64,000 bases of DNA from Amycolatopsis camponoti (GCF_902497555.1 NZ_CABVGP010000001.1:1902501-1966500); one strand, 5' to 3'; counted from the first letter of the stretch, positions 15,283-25,600 are shown. A program made the numbers and translations. The notes: a model not told the origin generated them from the sequence alone.

Positions 15283-15312
15283 GCACCCCCAGGCCACACG
15301 GGGGCGCGCCGG

Positions 15313-15621
15313 TCAGCGCGGGTCGGTTTCGTCCAGGCGGCGTTCCAGCGCGTCCAGGCGGTCCGACCAGAACCGGCGGTACGGCGCCAGCCAGGCGTCC
15401 ACTTCGGCCAGCGGCTGCGGCCGCAGCGCGTAGCACCTTCGCTGGGCCGCCACCCGGACCGTCACGAGGCCGGCCTCCCGCAGCACCCGCAGGTGCTTGG
15501 ACACCGCGGGCTGGCTCAGCTCCAGCTCGTCGACCAGCTCGCCCACCGACCGCTCGCCGTCGCGCAGCAGGTCCAGGATCGTGCGGCGGCGGGGCTCGGC
15601 CAGCACCTCGAACGTCTGCAT
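15313..15621 (-). CDS. ArsR family winged-helix regulator
   Basis: A 102-residue regulator starting MQTFEVLAEPRRRTILDLL with the helix-turn-helix SVGELVDELELSQPAVSKHLRVLREAGLV. There is no ArsR-type Cys metal site, as in the family members that partner SRPBCC or other small proteins. Here no partner follows; the next gene downstream is the convergent HxlR. I choose ATG 15621 with AGGGGTG just upstream; a 13-residue extension to 15660 has no family match. It diverges from the chitinase, so a role in chitinase control cannot be excluded. Confidence 0.83.
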   Translation of the reverse strand: MQTFEVLAEPRRRTILDLLRDGERSVGELVDELELSQPAVSKHLRVLREAGLVTVRVAAQRRCYALRPQPLAEVDAWLAPYRRFWSDRLDALERRLDETDPR

Positions 15622-15704
15622 CACCCCTGAAATGTGCTCCGCGCGGCATATTCCTGTCAAGGCATGCGTGACCGGGCCGCTGGGCCGCTCGGCCTAGGGC
15701 TTCT

Positions 15705-15716
15705 TGGTCTGAACCA
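15705..15716 (+). promoter_or_regulatory. DasR-like dre site 1
   Basis: TGGTCTGAACCA, within TTGGTCTGAACCATT, matches the dre core TGGTCTAGACCA in 10 of 12 positions. It lies just upstream of the -35 box of the chitinase promoter. Confidence 0.65.
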
Positions 15717-15745
15717 TTGACCTAATGGTCTAGTCCACTTACGGT
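15717..15745 (+). promoter_or_regulatory. Chitinase promoter
   Basis: The -35 box TTGACC (15717-15722) and -10 box TACGGT (15740-15745) are separated by 17 bases, a good vegetative-type promoter. Dre site 1 abuts the -35 box and dre site 2 fills the spacer, so a bound repressor would block polymerase. Confidence 0.7.
15726..15737 (+). promoter_or_regulatory. DasR-like dre site 2
   Basis: TGGTCTAGTCCA matches the dre core TGGTCTAGACCA in 11 of 12 positions. Its start is 21 bases from site 1, two helical turns. Confidence 0.7.
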
Positions 15746-15804
15746 GGTGTGGTCCCCACCACTCCGGCACCGTGGCCGTGAGTAATTCTCCGGAGGGAGA
15801 AGGC

Positions 15805-17028
<1,224 letters not shown>

Positions 17029-17033
17029 GGGCT

Positions 17034-17075
17034 CCCGGTGCGACCGGCCGCGCGCGGCGTGCCGGTCGCACCGGG
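17034..17075. terminator. 14-bp perfect hairpin after chitinase
   Basis: CCCGGTGCGACCGG (17034-17047) and CCGGTCGCACCGGG (17062-17075) pair fully around a 14-base GC-rich loop; TTT follows. It sits between convergent genes. Confidence 0.8.
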
Positions 17076-17077
17076 TT

Positions 17078-17470
17078 TCACACCGCCCCGGCGGGTGGCG
17101 TCTCCGCCGCGGCCCGCAGCAGCTCCCCGAGCACGCCGATGTCCACATCGGACAGGTGCTTGAACCGGACGCAGCTCTTCCCGACCGACGCCCCGGTGAG
17201 CCGGTCGGCGAACAGCTCCGGCAGGTACCGGTCGCCGGCCAGGCACGAGACGTACAGCGAGATGTGGTTCTTGCGGCCGGCCAGCGACACGGTCGCCGCA
17301 TCGCCTTCCCGGCCCGACGCGTACCGGTAGTGGTAGCGGCCGTAGCCGGGCAGGCCGAACTCCATCGTCGGCGCCAGGTCCGGCGCCGACTCGCGAATCA
17401 ACGCGTGCAACGCCCGCAGCTCGCCCCGCCGAGGTTCGGCGAGTGCCGCGAAGTACTCCTCGTGCGTCAT
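17078..17470 (-). CDS. DUF1801 domain protein
   Basis: A 130-residue small soluble protein of the DUF1801/YdhG-like superfamily: an N-terminal helix MTHEEYFAALAEPRRGELRALHALI, a central strand segment MEFGLPGYGRYHYRY, HISLYVSCLAGDRYLP and the ending GKSCVRFKHLSDVDIGVLGELL. Members are sometimes called iron-chaperone-like, but the function is unproven. It is divergent from the DUF2461 gene across 64 bases. Confidence 0.82.
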   Translation of the reverse strand: MTHEEYFAALAEPRRGELRALHALIRESAPDLAPTMEFGLPGYGRYHYRYASGREGDAATVSLAGRKNHISLYVSCLAGDRYLPELFADRLTGASVGKSCVRFKHLSDVDIGVLGELLRAAAETPPAGAV

Positions 17471-17505
17471 GCGGCGGGACGCTACGCCGGGGGACCGACA
17501 ATTCC

Positions 17506-17527
17506 TGTCGGTGCGCGGGATTAGGGT
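17506..17527 (+). promoter_or_regulatory. PafBC/RecA-NDp-type DNA-damage promoter
   Basis: TGTCGGTG (17506-17513), exactly 8 bases, then TAGGGT (17522-17527). This matches the mycobacterial RecA-independent damage promoter TGTCRGTG-N8-TAnnnT at every specified position. The -10 box ends 7 bases before the GTG at 17535, giving a leaderless mRNA. Confidence 0.7.
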
Positions 17528-17534
17528 CCACCCC

Positions 17535-18209
17535 GTGACGTTCAGCGGATTCGGCGAGTACGCCGTCGACTTCTACGACGGCCTCGTGGAAGACAACTCG
17601 AAGCCCTACTGGGACGACCACGTCGAGACCTACAAGTCCGACGTCCGGGCCCCGATGGAGGCGCTGCTCGCGGAACTGGCGCCGGAGTTCTCCGACGGCT
17701 TCGGCGACCCCAAGGTGTTCCGCCCCTACCGCGACGTCCGGTTCGCCAAGGACAAGACGCCGTACAAGACCCACTGCGGCGGCGTGATCGAGCAGGGCCG
17801 CGGCGGCGGCGCCTACTACGTCGAGGTCGGGCCGGCCGGCCTGCGCGCCGGCGGCGGCTGCTTCTACCTGGCCTCCGACCAGATCGCCCGGTTCCGCCAG
17901 GCCGTCGACACCGAGCTGCACGGCGAAGCTCTCGGGAAGATCCTGCAGAAGCTCGAGAAGACCGGCTGGGAGATCCGCGGCGACCGGCTCAAGTCGAAGC
18001 CCCGCGGGTTCGACGCCGACCACCCGCGGCTCGACCTGCTGCGCTACCGCTCGGTGTACGCGGTCCGGGTCTGGGAGCCGGACGACGTCCTGCACGAGCG
18101 GGGTGCCCTCGAACGGGTGCGGAAGGCCTGGCGGCAGCTGCGCGAGTTCAACGAGTGGGCCCGTGACCGGGTCGGACCCAGCGAGCAGCCGCGCCGTCAG
18201 CGTTCCTGA
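17535..18209 (+). CDS. DUF2461 (TIGR02453) family protein
   Basis: A 224-residue protein beginning VTFSGFGEYAVDFYDGLVEDN and containing the family core FRPYRDVRFAKDKTPYKTH, YYVEVGPAGLRAGGGCFYL and LKSKPRGFDADHPRLDLLRY. No catalytic role is known. GTG 17535 is chosen because a perfect -10 box ends 7 bases before it and no ribosome-binding site is present; the 22-residue extension to 17469 would overlap the divergent gene's control region. The PafBC-type promoter predicts induction by DNA damage, a clue to function not visible in the protein. Confidence 0.87.
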   Translation: MTFSGFGEYAVDFYDGLVEDNSKPYWDDHVETYKSDVRAPMEALLAELAPEFSDGFGDPKVFRPYRDVRFAKDKTPYKTHCGGVIEQGRGGGAYYVEVGPAGLRAGGGCFYLASDQIARFRQAVDTELHGEALGKILQKLEKTGWEIRGDRLKSKPRGFDADHPRLDLLRYRSVYAVRVWEPDDVLHERGALERVRKAWRQLREFNEWARDRVGPSEQPRRQRS

Positions 18210-18325
18210 GACATCCGGCGGGGTCACCGCCACCCGGACCCCCGAAGAGAGTCCGAACCCGCAGGTTTCTGAACAGTTTTCTTGAACTTTTCGGGATCGG
18301 TACAGACGAACGCGGGGAGAGGGAC

Positions 18326-18331
18326 TACGCT
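18326..18331 (+). promoter_or_regulatory. -10 box TACGCT for pyruvate kinase
   Basis: TACGCT ends 8 bases before the GTG start at 18340, giving a nearly leaderless mRNA. No Shine-Dalgarno is present. Confidence 0.5.
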
Positions 18332-18339
18332 GTGCGAAC

Positions 18340-19764
18340 GTGAGCCGACGCGCGAAGATCGTTTGTACCCTGGGTCCTGCCACTGCCACGCCGGAGAAGA
18401 TGCGGGCCCTGGTGGATGCCGGCATGGACGTGGCCAGGATGAACTTCAGCCACGGCAGCCACGGCGACCACAAGGAGGTCTACGACCTCATCCGGGCCGC
18501 GGCTGCCGAGAGTGGCCGGGCGGTCGGCATCCTCGCCGACCTGCAGGGCCCGAAGATCCGCCTCGGCACGTTCGCCGGCGGCCCGGTCGAGTGGCACACC
18601 GGCGACATCGTCCGGATCACCGTCGAGGACGTCGCGGGCACCCACGACCGCGTCTCGACCACCTACAAGGGCCTGGCGAAGGACGCCAAGCCCGGTGACC
18701 GCCTGCTCGTCGACGACGGCAAGGTCGGCCTGGTGGTCAAGGAGGTCGACGGCCAGGACGTCGTGTGCGAGGTCACCGAGGGCGGCCCGGTCAGCAACAA
18801 CAAGGGCGTCTCGCTGCCCGGCATGGACGTCTCCGTGCCGGCGATGTCCGAGAAGGACATCGAGGACCTCGAGTTCGCCCTCGAGCTGGGCGTGGACTTC
18901 ATCGCCCTGTCCTTCGTCCGCTCGCCCGCCGACATCGACCTGGTCCACCAGGTGATGGACCGCGTCGGCAAGGGACGGCTCCCGGTCGTCGCCAAGATCG
19001 AGAAGCCCGAGGCCGTCTACAACCTCGAGGCCATCGTGCTGGCCTTCGACGCGGTGATGGTCGCCCGCGGCGACCTCGGCGTCGAGCTGCCGCTGGAGCA
19101 GGTCCCGCTGGTGCAGAAGCGCGCCATCCAGATCTGCCGCGAGAACGCGAAGCCGGTCATCGTCGCGACGCAGATGCTCGAGTCGATGATCAACAACTCC
19201 CGGCCGACCCGCGCCGAGGCCTCCGACGTCGCGAACGCCGTCCTCGACGGCGCCGACGCGCTGATGCTGTCCGGCGAGACCAGCGTCGGGCGGTACGCGA
19301 TCGAGGTCGTCCAGACGATGGGCCGGATCATCGAGGCGGTCGAGACCGACTCGCCGATCGTGCCGCCGCTGACGCACGTCCCGCGCACCAAGCGCGGCGT
19401 GATCTCCTACGCCGCCCGCGACATCGGCGAGCGGCTCAACGCGAAGGCGCTGGTCGCCTTCACCCAGTCCGGTGACACCGTGCGCCGCCTGGCCCGGCTG
19501 CACACGCGGCTGCCGCTGCTGGCGTTCACGCCGGAGGACTGCGTGCGCAGCCAGCTGTCGATGACCTGGGGTACCACCACCCAGATCGTGCCGCGGGTGG
19601 ACTCGACCGACCAGATGATCCAGCAGGTCGACCACGCGATGCTGGAGATGGGCAAGTACCAGAAGGGCGACCTGGTCGTCATCGTGGCCGGCTCCCCGCC
19701 GGGCACCGTCGGCTCGACGAACCTCATCCACGTGCACCGCCTCGGTGAAGACGACCACGCATAA
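18340..19764 (+). CDS. pyk: Pyruvate kinase
   Basis: A 474-residue cytosolic enzyme transferring phosphate from phosphoenolpyruvate to ADP, the last step of glycolysis. Motifs: AKIVCTLGPATATPEKMRAL at the N terminus, ARMNFSHGSHGDH, DLQGPKIRLGTF, the catalytic Lys block VVAKIEKPEAVYNLE, ARGDLGVELPLEQVP and ATQMLESMINNSRPTRAE. The C-terminal regulatory domain is complete. The acyl-CoA thioesterase starts 37 bases downstream with its own -10 box; the same order (pykA-tesB) occurs in Mycobacterium tuberculosis (Rv1617-Rv1618, recalled). Confidence 0.96.
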   Translation: MSRRAKIVCTLGPATATPEKMRALVDAGMDVARMNFSHGSHGDHKEVYDLIRAAAAESGRAVGILADLQGPKIRLGTFAGGPVEWHTGDIVRITVEDVAGTHDRVSTTYKGLAKDAKPGDRLLVDDGKVGLVVKEVDGQDVVCEVTEGGPVSNNKGVSLPGMDVSVPAMSEKDIEDLEFALELGVDFIALSFVRSPADIDLVHQVMDRVGKGRLPVVAKIEKPEAVYNLEAIVLAFDAVMVARGDLGVELPLEQVPLVQKRAIQICRENAKPVIVATQMLESMINNSRPTRAEASDVANAVLDGADALMLSGETSVGRYAIEVVQTMGRIIEAVETDSPIVPPLTHVPRTKRGVISYAARDIGERLNAKALVAFTQSGDTVRRLARLHTRLPLLAFTPEDCVRSQLSMTWGTTTQIVPRVDSTDQMIQQVDHAMLEMGKYQKGDLVVIVAGSPPGTVGSTNLIHVHRLGEDDHA

Positions 19765-19788
19765 GGGACGTCCCACCCCCGCAGCACA

Positions 19789-19794
19789 TAAGGT
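19789..19794 (+). promoter_or_regulatory. -10 box TAAGGT for leaderless tesB mRNA
   Basis: TAAGGT ends 6 bases before the ATG at 19801; no ribosome-binding site is visible. Confidence 0.5.
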
Positions 19795-19800
19795 CTGGCC

Positions 19801-20697
19801 ATGACTGAAATGGCCAGGACGGCCGCCACCGAGCTGGAGATCCCGGGTGGCGGCCAGCCGGTGCTGGACCGCCTGATCGCGCTGCTGGACCTCGAGAAGA
19901 TCGAGGAGAACATCTTCCGCGGCGTCTCGCCCGCCCACTCGCCGGTACGGGTGTTCGGCGGGCAGGTCGCCGGCCAGGCGCTGGTCGCGGCCGGGCGCAC
20001 GGTCCCCGAGGAGCGGCGGGTCCACTCGCTGCACGCGTACTTCATCCGCGGCGGCGACCCGAGCGTGCCGATCATCTACGAGGTCGACCGGATCCGGGAC
20101 GGCCGGTCGTTCACCACCCGCCGCGTCATCGCGATCCAGCACGGCAAGGCGATCTTCTCGCTCTCGGCGTCGTTCCAGAAGGACGAGCCGGGCATCGAGC
20201 ACGCGGAGGAGATGCCCGAGGGCGTCCCGGCCCCGGACACGCTGCCGACGCTGATGGAACGCGCCGAGGGCTACGCGATCGGCGCGCACAGCCGGCCGCG
20301 GCCGATCGACGTGCGGTACGTCAACGAACCGCCGTGGGTCACCCGCGAGACCGGTGAGCGGCCCGCGCGCAACCAGGTGTGGATGCGCGCCGACGGGAAG
20401 CTGCCCGACCAGCAGCTGCTGCACGTCTGCGTGCTGACCTACGCCTCGGACATGACCCTGCTGGACTCGGTGCTGGCGCGCCACGGCGTCTACTGGGACA
20501 CCGACAAGGTGCTCGGTGCGAGCCTCGACCACGCGCTCTGGTTCCACCGGCCGTTCCGTGCCGACGAGTGGTTCCTCTACGACAGCGCGTCGCCGACCGC
20601 CTCCGGTGCGCGTGGCCTCGCCACGGGACGGTTCTTCGGTGCGGACGGCACGCTCATCGCGACGGTCGTCCAAGAAGGACTCCTGCGCGTCCTCTGA
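19801..20697 (+). CDS. tesB: Acyl-CoA thioesterase II (TesB)
   Basis: A 298-residue double-hotdog thioesterase that hydrolyses acyl-CoA to free fatty acid and CoA. Blocks: ENIFRGVSPAHSPVRVFGGQVAGQALVAAGRTV in the first hotdog; HSLHAYFIRGGDPSVPIIYEVDRIRDGRSFTTRRV; LTYASDMTLLDSVLARHG, which carries the catalytic-region Asp-Met-Thr; and SLDHALWFHRPFRADEWFLY. Length is normal. It ends before a 380-base region with palindromes upstream of an XRE regulator. Confidence 0.93.
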   Translation: MTEMARTAATELEIPGGGQPVLDRLIALLDLEKIEENIFRGVSPAHSPVRVFGGQVAGQALVAAGRTVPEERRVHSLHAYFIRGGDPSVPIIYEVDRIRDGRSFTTRRVIAIQHGKAIFSLSASFQKDEPGIEHAEEMPEGVPAPDTLPTLMERAEGYAIGAHSRPRPIDVRYVNEPPWVTRETGERPARNQVWMRADGKLPDQQLLHVCVLTYASDMTLLDSVLARHGVYWDTDKVLGASLDHALWFHRPFRADEWFLYDSASPTASGARGLATGRFFGADGTLIATVVQEGLLRVL

Positions 20698-20913
20698 AAA
20701 AGTTTGCCGGAAATCACCCTTGCGGGCGACGAATGGGCGGAATAATCGTTCTGCCAATAAGGCAACGGCGTGGTGGAAGAGGGCCGGGACCGATCGGGGG
20801 ACGGTCCCGGACCTCCACTCCCGATGATCACACGGCGAGCCGCGCGGTCATCGTCTACGCTGATCACAGGCCCTGAGCAGGGCTGGGGGAGCAATCCCGC
20901 CGCGCCCTTGTCA

Positions 20914-20967
20914 CATCCTGTCTCAGTGCAGGATGCGAGCATACAGAAGCATTCTGCAAATTGCAGA
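20914..20967 (+). promoter_or_regulatory. Overlapping palindromes upstream of the XRE/DUF397 pair
   Basis: Three related inverted repeats: CATCCTG (20914-20920)/CAGGATG (20929-20935); TGCAGGATGC (20927-20936)/GCATTCTGCA (20949-20958) with one mismatch; and TCTGCAA-A-TTGCAGA (20953-20967), perfect. The surrounding gap 20698-21079 is less GC-rich than the genes and otherwise shows only a possible -10 box TACGCT near 20857. These are candidate operators. Confidence 0.5.
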
Positions 20968-21079
20968 TACGACGCGCGTCGGGGTCCGGTAATCGGTGCC
21001 GTGCGATTACCCGGCCGTTCATGTTGGATACTGGCAGCGAGCGAACGGCTACGACGCCGTCGACATCCGGAGGTGCGCG

Positions 21080-21982
21080 ATGGCAAGGGGACAGAGCCCC
21101 ACGGTTCGCCGCCGGCGGCTCGCGGGTGAGCTCCGCCGGCTGCGCGAAGCCGCGGACCTGACGATCGACGAGGTGGGCGAGAAGCTCGAGTGCTCCGCGT
21201 CGAAGGTCAGCCGCATCGAGACCGGCCACGTCGGGGTCACCCCGCGTGACGCGCGGGACATGCTGGCCCTCTACGGCATCACCGGCGACGAGCAGGAGGC
21301 GCTCGTCCAGCTGGCCAGGGAGGCCCGCAAGCGTGGCTGGTGGCACGCCTACAACGAGGTCTTCACCGGCACGTTCGTCGGGCTCGAAGCCGACGCCAGC
21401 TCGCTGCGCGCGTTCCAGGCGCTGCTGGTGCCCGGCCTGCTGCAGACCGAGAGGTACGCCCGCGCGGTGATCCGGGCGCTGCGGCCGGACGCCGAGGACG
21501 CCGAGATCCGCCGCCGCGTCGCCGCCCGGATGGCGCGCCAGGAGCTGCTGTCCGACACCCCGCCGCCGGAGTACTGGGCGGTGATGGACGAAGCCGTCCT
21601 GCGCCGCGTCGTCGACGGCCCCGAGGTGATGGCCGAACAGCTCTACCGCATGCTCGCGATCGCCGAGAAGCCGAACGTGACCATCCAGGTCGTGCCGTTC
21701 GGGGCCGGCGCGCACCCGGGCATGGAGGGTCCCTTCCTGATCATGGGCTTCCCCGAGCAGGCCGACCCGGACGTCGTCTACGTCGACGACAGCACGTCCA
21801 GCGGCCTCTACCTGGAGGAACCCACAGACGTCCGGCGCTACGGGCTGATGTTCGACCATCTGCGCGCGGCCGCACTGAAGCCGGACGACTCGGTGGAGCT
21901 GATCGCCGAGGCAGCCGGGCGGTTCGCCGAACAGGCTGCCGCACCGGCTCCGGTGCACCATCTGGAACCGAGAACACAGTAA
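21080..21982 (+). CDS. XRE family regulator with DUF5753 domain
   Basis: A 300-residue protein. Residues about 10-70 form a Cro/CI helix-turn-helix (LAGELRRLREAADLTIDEVGEKLECSASKVSRIETG); the rest is DUF5753 (FVGLEADASSLRAFQALLVPGLLQTERYARAVI and PNVTIQVVPFGAGAHPGMEGPFLIMGF). These proteins pair with small DUF397 proteins and influence development and antibiotic production in streptomycetes (BldB/WhiJ-type systems). I start at ATG 21080 with GGAGG 6 bases upstream. The DUF397 partner starts 14 bases after the stop. Confidence 0.9.
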   Translation: MARGQSPTVRRRRLAGELRRLREAADLTIDEVGEKLECSASKVSRIETGHVGVTPRDARDMLALYGITGDEQEALVQLAREARKRGWWHAYNEVFTGTFVGLEADASSLRAFQALLVPGLLQTERYARAVIRALRPDAEDAEIRRRVAARMARQELLSDTPPPEYWAVMDEAVLRRVVDGPEVMAEQLYRMLAIAEKPNVTIQVVPFGAGAHPGMEGPFLIMGFPEQADPDVVYVDDSTSSGLYLEEPTDVRRYGLMFDHLRAAALKPDDSVELIAEAAGRFAEQAAAPAPVHHLEPRTQ

Positions 21983-21996
21983 GGGAGTTGGGGACC

Positions 21997-22212
21997 ATGG
22001 AGAACGAGTTTTCGGAGGCACTGTCCGGGGTGCGGTGGCGCAAGAGCAGCCACAGCGGCGGCGGGAACGACTGCGTCGAGGTCGCGTTCGTCGCCGGCGG
22101 TGCCGCGCTGCGCGACTCGAAGGACCCCGAAGGTGGTGCTTTCCGCCTCCCCGCATCCGGTTGGCGGGGGCTGCTGGCCGCGGTGCGGCCCGGCGGCCCC
22201 GTGCAGGACTGA
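21997..22212 (+). CDS. DUF397 domain protein, XRE partner
   Basis: A 71-residue protein with the full DUF397 signature: VRWRKSSHSGGGNDCVEVAF followed by ALRDSKDPEGGAFRLPASGWRGLLAAVR. It starts ATG 21997 with GGAG about 10 bases upstream. Partners of this kind act with the neighbouring XRE protein, probably as an antagonist or co-regulator. It is the last gene of its operon; a strong terminator follows. Confidence 0.88.
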   Translation: MENEFSEALSGVRWRKSSHSGGGNDCVEVAFVAGGAALRDSKDPEGGAFRLPASGWRGLLAAVRPGGPVQD

Positions 22213-22222
22213 GGCGGCTTCG

Positions 22223-22272
22223 AAGACCCCTTACCCCCGTCGAGCTGGGCTCGGCCGGGAGTAAGGGGTCTT
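22223..22272 (+). terminator. Rho-independent terminator after XRE/DUF397
   Basis: AAGACCCCTTAC (22223-22234) pairs with GTAAGGGGTCTT (22261-22272), 12 perfect pairs, with more GC pairs inside; the T-run reaches 22274. Confidence 0.85.
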
Positions 22273-22373
22273 TTCGCGTCCAGGGCCACGTGATCACCCG
22301 ATGCCTGAGGCCGACCCTCAGGACGAACCTGAGTGCTACCAACCGGAGAACTCGGGGACAAAGGGGAAACACG

Positions 22374-22583
22374 ATGCACAGCGATCTGCTGCTCGACGCG
22401 GTCCGGGCCGAAGCGGCTTACCGGGCCGAGGAACTGCGGAAGGCCGGGCGCAGCGCCTGGGCCGTCCGCGCCCGTCGCGCCGTCCGCCACCTGCGGGCCG
22501 CGCGCACCGATGTCGACGTGCCGGCGCAGGAGCGCCGCGAAGCCGCGCGGGAGACCGCGGGCGTCGGCGAGACCGCCCGGTAG
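22374..22583 (+). CDS. Small hypothetical protein, Ala/Arg-rich helical
   Basis: A 69-residue protein (MHSDLLLDAVRAEAAYRAEE...) that looks like one or two long amphipathic helices with many Ala, Arg and Glu, no Cys and no membrane segment. ATG 22374 has AAAGGGG 8 bases upstream. Codon use is normal for the genome. No family is recognised. It lies alone between a terminator and the LuxR-type regulator; a role tied to either is unproven. Confidence 0.6.
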   Translation: MHSDLLLDAVRAEAAYRAEELRKAGRSAWAVRARRAVRHLRAARTDVDVPAQERREAARETAGVGETAR

Positions 22584-22644
22584 GGGCGGCGAGATGGTGT
22601 CGAAGGCGATAAGCGGTCGGAAACTGTCGGTGGGGTAGGCAAGA

Positions 22645-25600
22645 ATGCTGATCGTGCCCCGACTCGGCTCCGGAATCCCGCTCGTCGCCCGTACCCACGA
22701 GATGCGGCGGCTCCGCGCCGCCTTCGCCAGGGCAGAACGTGGCGAAGCCGGCGCGGTGCTGCTCTCGGGGGACGCCGGGGTCGGCAAGACCCGGCTGCTG
22801 ACCGCGCTCGGCGAGCACGTCGAGGCGAGCGGTGGGCTGGTGCTCACCGGCCGCTGCATCGACGTCCGCGAAGGCGGTCTTCCTTATCTTCCGTTCGCCG
22901 AAGCGCTCGCCCCGCTGGGCAGCTCGGCGGACCCGTCGGTGGCCGCCGCGGTGCGGCTCCGGCCCGCGCTCGGGCGGCTGCTGCCGCAGGGCCAGGGCCT
23001 GGAGGAACCGCGCCCGGCCGAACACCCGCCGATGACCTCGAACGACCGGGAGACCATGGTGCGTCCCCGGCCCGAGCAGGATCTCGGCCAGCTGCAGTTG
23101 TTCGACGCGGTACTGGGGGTGCTGACCGAGATCGCCCAGGCGCGCCCGGTGGTGATCCTGCTGGAGGATCTCCACTGGGCCGACGCCTCGACCCGCAACC
23201 TGCTGTCCTTCCTGCTCAGCAGGCTGCGGGCGCAGCGGCTGCTGGTCGTGGGCAGCTACCGCGAGGAGGACGTGCACCGGCGTCACCCGCTGCGCGGCCT
23301 GCTGTCGGAGCTGGTCCGCCTCGCCACCGTCGAGCGCGTCGACCTGCACCCCTTCGGTACCGCCGACGCCCGGAAGTTCGTCGAGGCGCTGGCCGACGAG
23401 CCGATGCCGGCCGACGTCGTGGCCGACATCGTCGCCCGGTCCGAGGGCAACCCGTTCTTCGCCGAGGAGCTGCTTGCCACCCAGACCGAGTGCAACGACC
23501 TGCCCGCCGGGCTCGCCGAAGTGCTGCTGTCCCGGCTCGAGCGCCTCTCGCCGGACACCCGCCGGGTGGCCCGCGTGATCTCGGTGGCGAACGAGCCGGT
23601 GATGCACGGCGCGCTCGCCGAGGTCTCGGGGCTGGGGGAGCTGGAGCTCGACGAGGCGCTGCGCGAAGCCGTCCAGCACCACGTCCTGGTGGTGCTGTCC
23701 GACGGCTCCTACACGTTCCGGCACGCGTTGCTGCAGGAAGCGGTCTACGGCGACCTGCTGCCGGGGGAGCGGTCGCGCACGCACGCGGCGTACGCCGCCC
23801 GGATCCGGGCGCGGCCGCAGGGCCGCGGCCACGACGCGAAGCTGGCCTACCACTCGATGCAGAGCAGCGACCTGGTCACCGCGCTGCCGGCGCTGCTGCG
23901 CGCGATGGACGAGGCCGAGAAGCTCGGCGCGCCCGGGTCGGCGCTGCAGCACGTCGAGCAGGCACTGTCCATCTGGGACGCGGTCCCGGAGGCCGAGCGG
24001 CCCGAAGGGTTCGACGAGCTGCGGCTGCTGCACGAGGCGTCCTACTTCGCGGGCACGTCCGGCGAGCCCGAGCGCGCTGTGGCCTTCGCGCGGTCGGCCA
24101 CGCAAGCCTTGAAGCCGGACACGGCGGCCGACCGCGCGGCCAAGACGTGGCGGCGGCTCGCCGAGGCCCTGCTGGCGCTGGAAGGCACCCTCGACGAAGC
24201 GACCGCGGCCATCGACCGCGCCTGGGACCTGGTGAAGGACACCGAGCCGAGCGGCACGCGCGCGTGGGTGCTGGCGGGCCGCGCCGGGTTCCTGCGGATC
24301 CTCGAACAGCCGGAGGCGGCGCTGGAGAGCGCGCGCGCCGCGGTCGCCGACGCGCAGGCGGTCGGGGCGGCGGCCGCGGAGGCCGCGGCCCTGGTCACCC
24401 TGGGCACGCTCGCCGACTCCGCGGGCGATCCCGCCGAGGCACGGGAGTGGCTGCGCAAGGCACAGCGGAAGGCACGGGACGCCGGCGCGCCGAACACCGA
24501 GATGCGCGCGACGTACTTCCTGGCACTGAGCTACGACGACCACGCCGACTTCGCCGAAGCGCTGGACCACGTCACGAGCGGCGTCGCCCGGGCGGAAGAG
24601 ACCGGGCTCAGCTGGAGCGTCTACGGGCTGGAGCTGCGCGCCCGGCAGCTGACCCTGCGCTACCTGATGGGCGACTGGCCGGACGAGAGCGCCAGCCGGG
24701 CCGGGCGTGGGGTGTCCAGCGCGGTCGCCGCGCGGATCCTGGCGATCTGGTCGCTGTTCGTCGTCGCGCGCGGCCGGTTCGACGAAGCCGCGAAGCTCGT
24801 CGCCGGGTTGCGCCGGCATTGGACGGCGGACATGCAGATCCCGCTGTCGGTCGGGGACGCGGGCATCCAGCTGGCGTACTGGCGGGGCGACCGCGCCGAG
24901 GCCGTGCGCCGCGCCGAGGACCTCATCGGCTGGCTGGAACGGATCGAACCCGGTCTGCTGGCCGGCATCCGGGTGGCCGCGGTCGGGGTGACCGCCGCGG
25001 CCGCGCACGCCGCCGACGCCCGGGTCCGCGGCGACCAGGCCACGGCCGCCGCCGCGGTGGCGGCCGGCGAGCGGATGCTGGCGCACGGCCGGATGTGCGC
25101 GGTCGTCGGGCAACCGCGGTCCGGGACGCTCGGGCCGGAGGGCCGGGCGTGGCTGGCCCGGCTGGAGGCGGCGGCGTCCTGCCTGACCGGCCGGGGCGAC
25201 GCGGAGAAGTGGGCGGCCGCGGCGGCGGCGTTCGGCTACGGCGCCGTGTACGAGCAGGCGATCTGCCACTGGCACGAGGCCGAAGCCCTGCTGGCCGCGG
25301 ACGGTGACGCGGGCGCGGCCATCGAGGCGGCCCACGCCGTGGCCGTCCGCCTCGGCGCGATCCCGCTGCGCGACGCCGTCCGCGACCTGGCGCACCGCGC
25401 CCGCGTCGAGCTGGCGGGCGTCGAGCCGGCGGCCCCGGCCCGCACGGTGGCCGACCCGCTGACCGACCGCGAGCGCGACGTCCTCGAGCGCGTGGCCCTG
25501 GGCCGCACGAACCGCCAGGTCGGCGAAGAGCTGTACATCAGCGAAAAGACGGTGAGCGTCCACCTGTCCCGCGTGATGGCGAAACTCGGCGCGAGCCGCC

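Noticed and set aside
22624..22645. TGTCGGTG before the LuxR-type regulator as a PafBC promoter
   Set aside because: The -35-like part is perfect, but no TAnnnT follows at 8 bases; the next TA-starting hexamer is too close.
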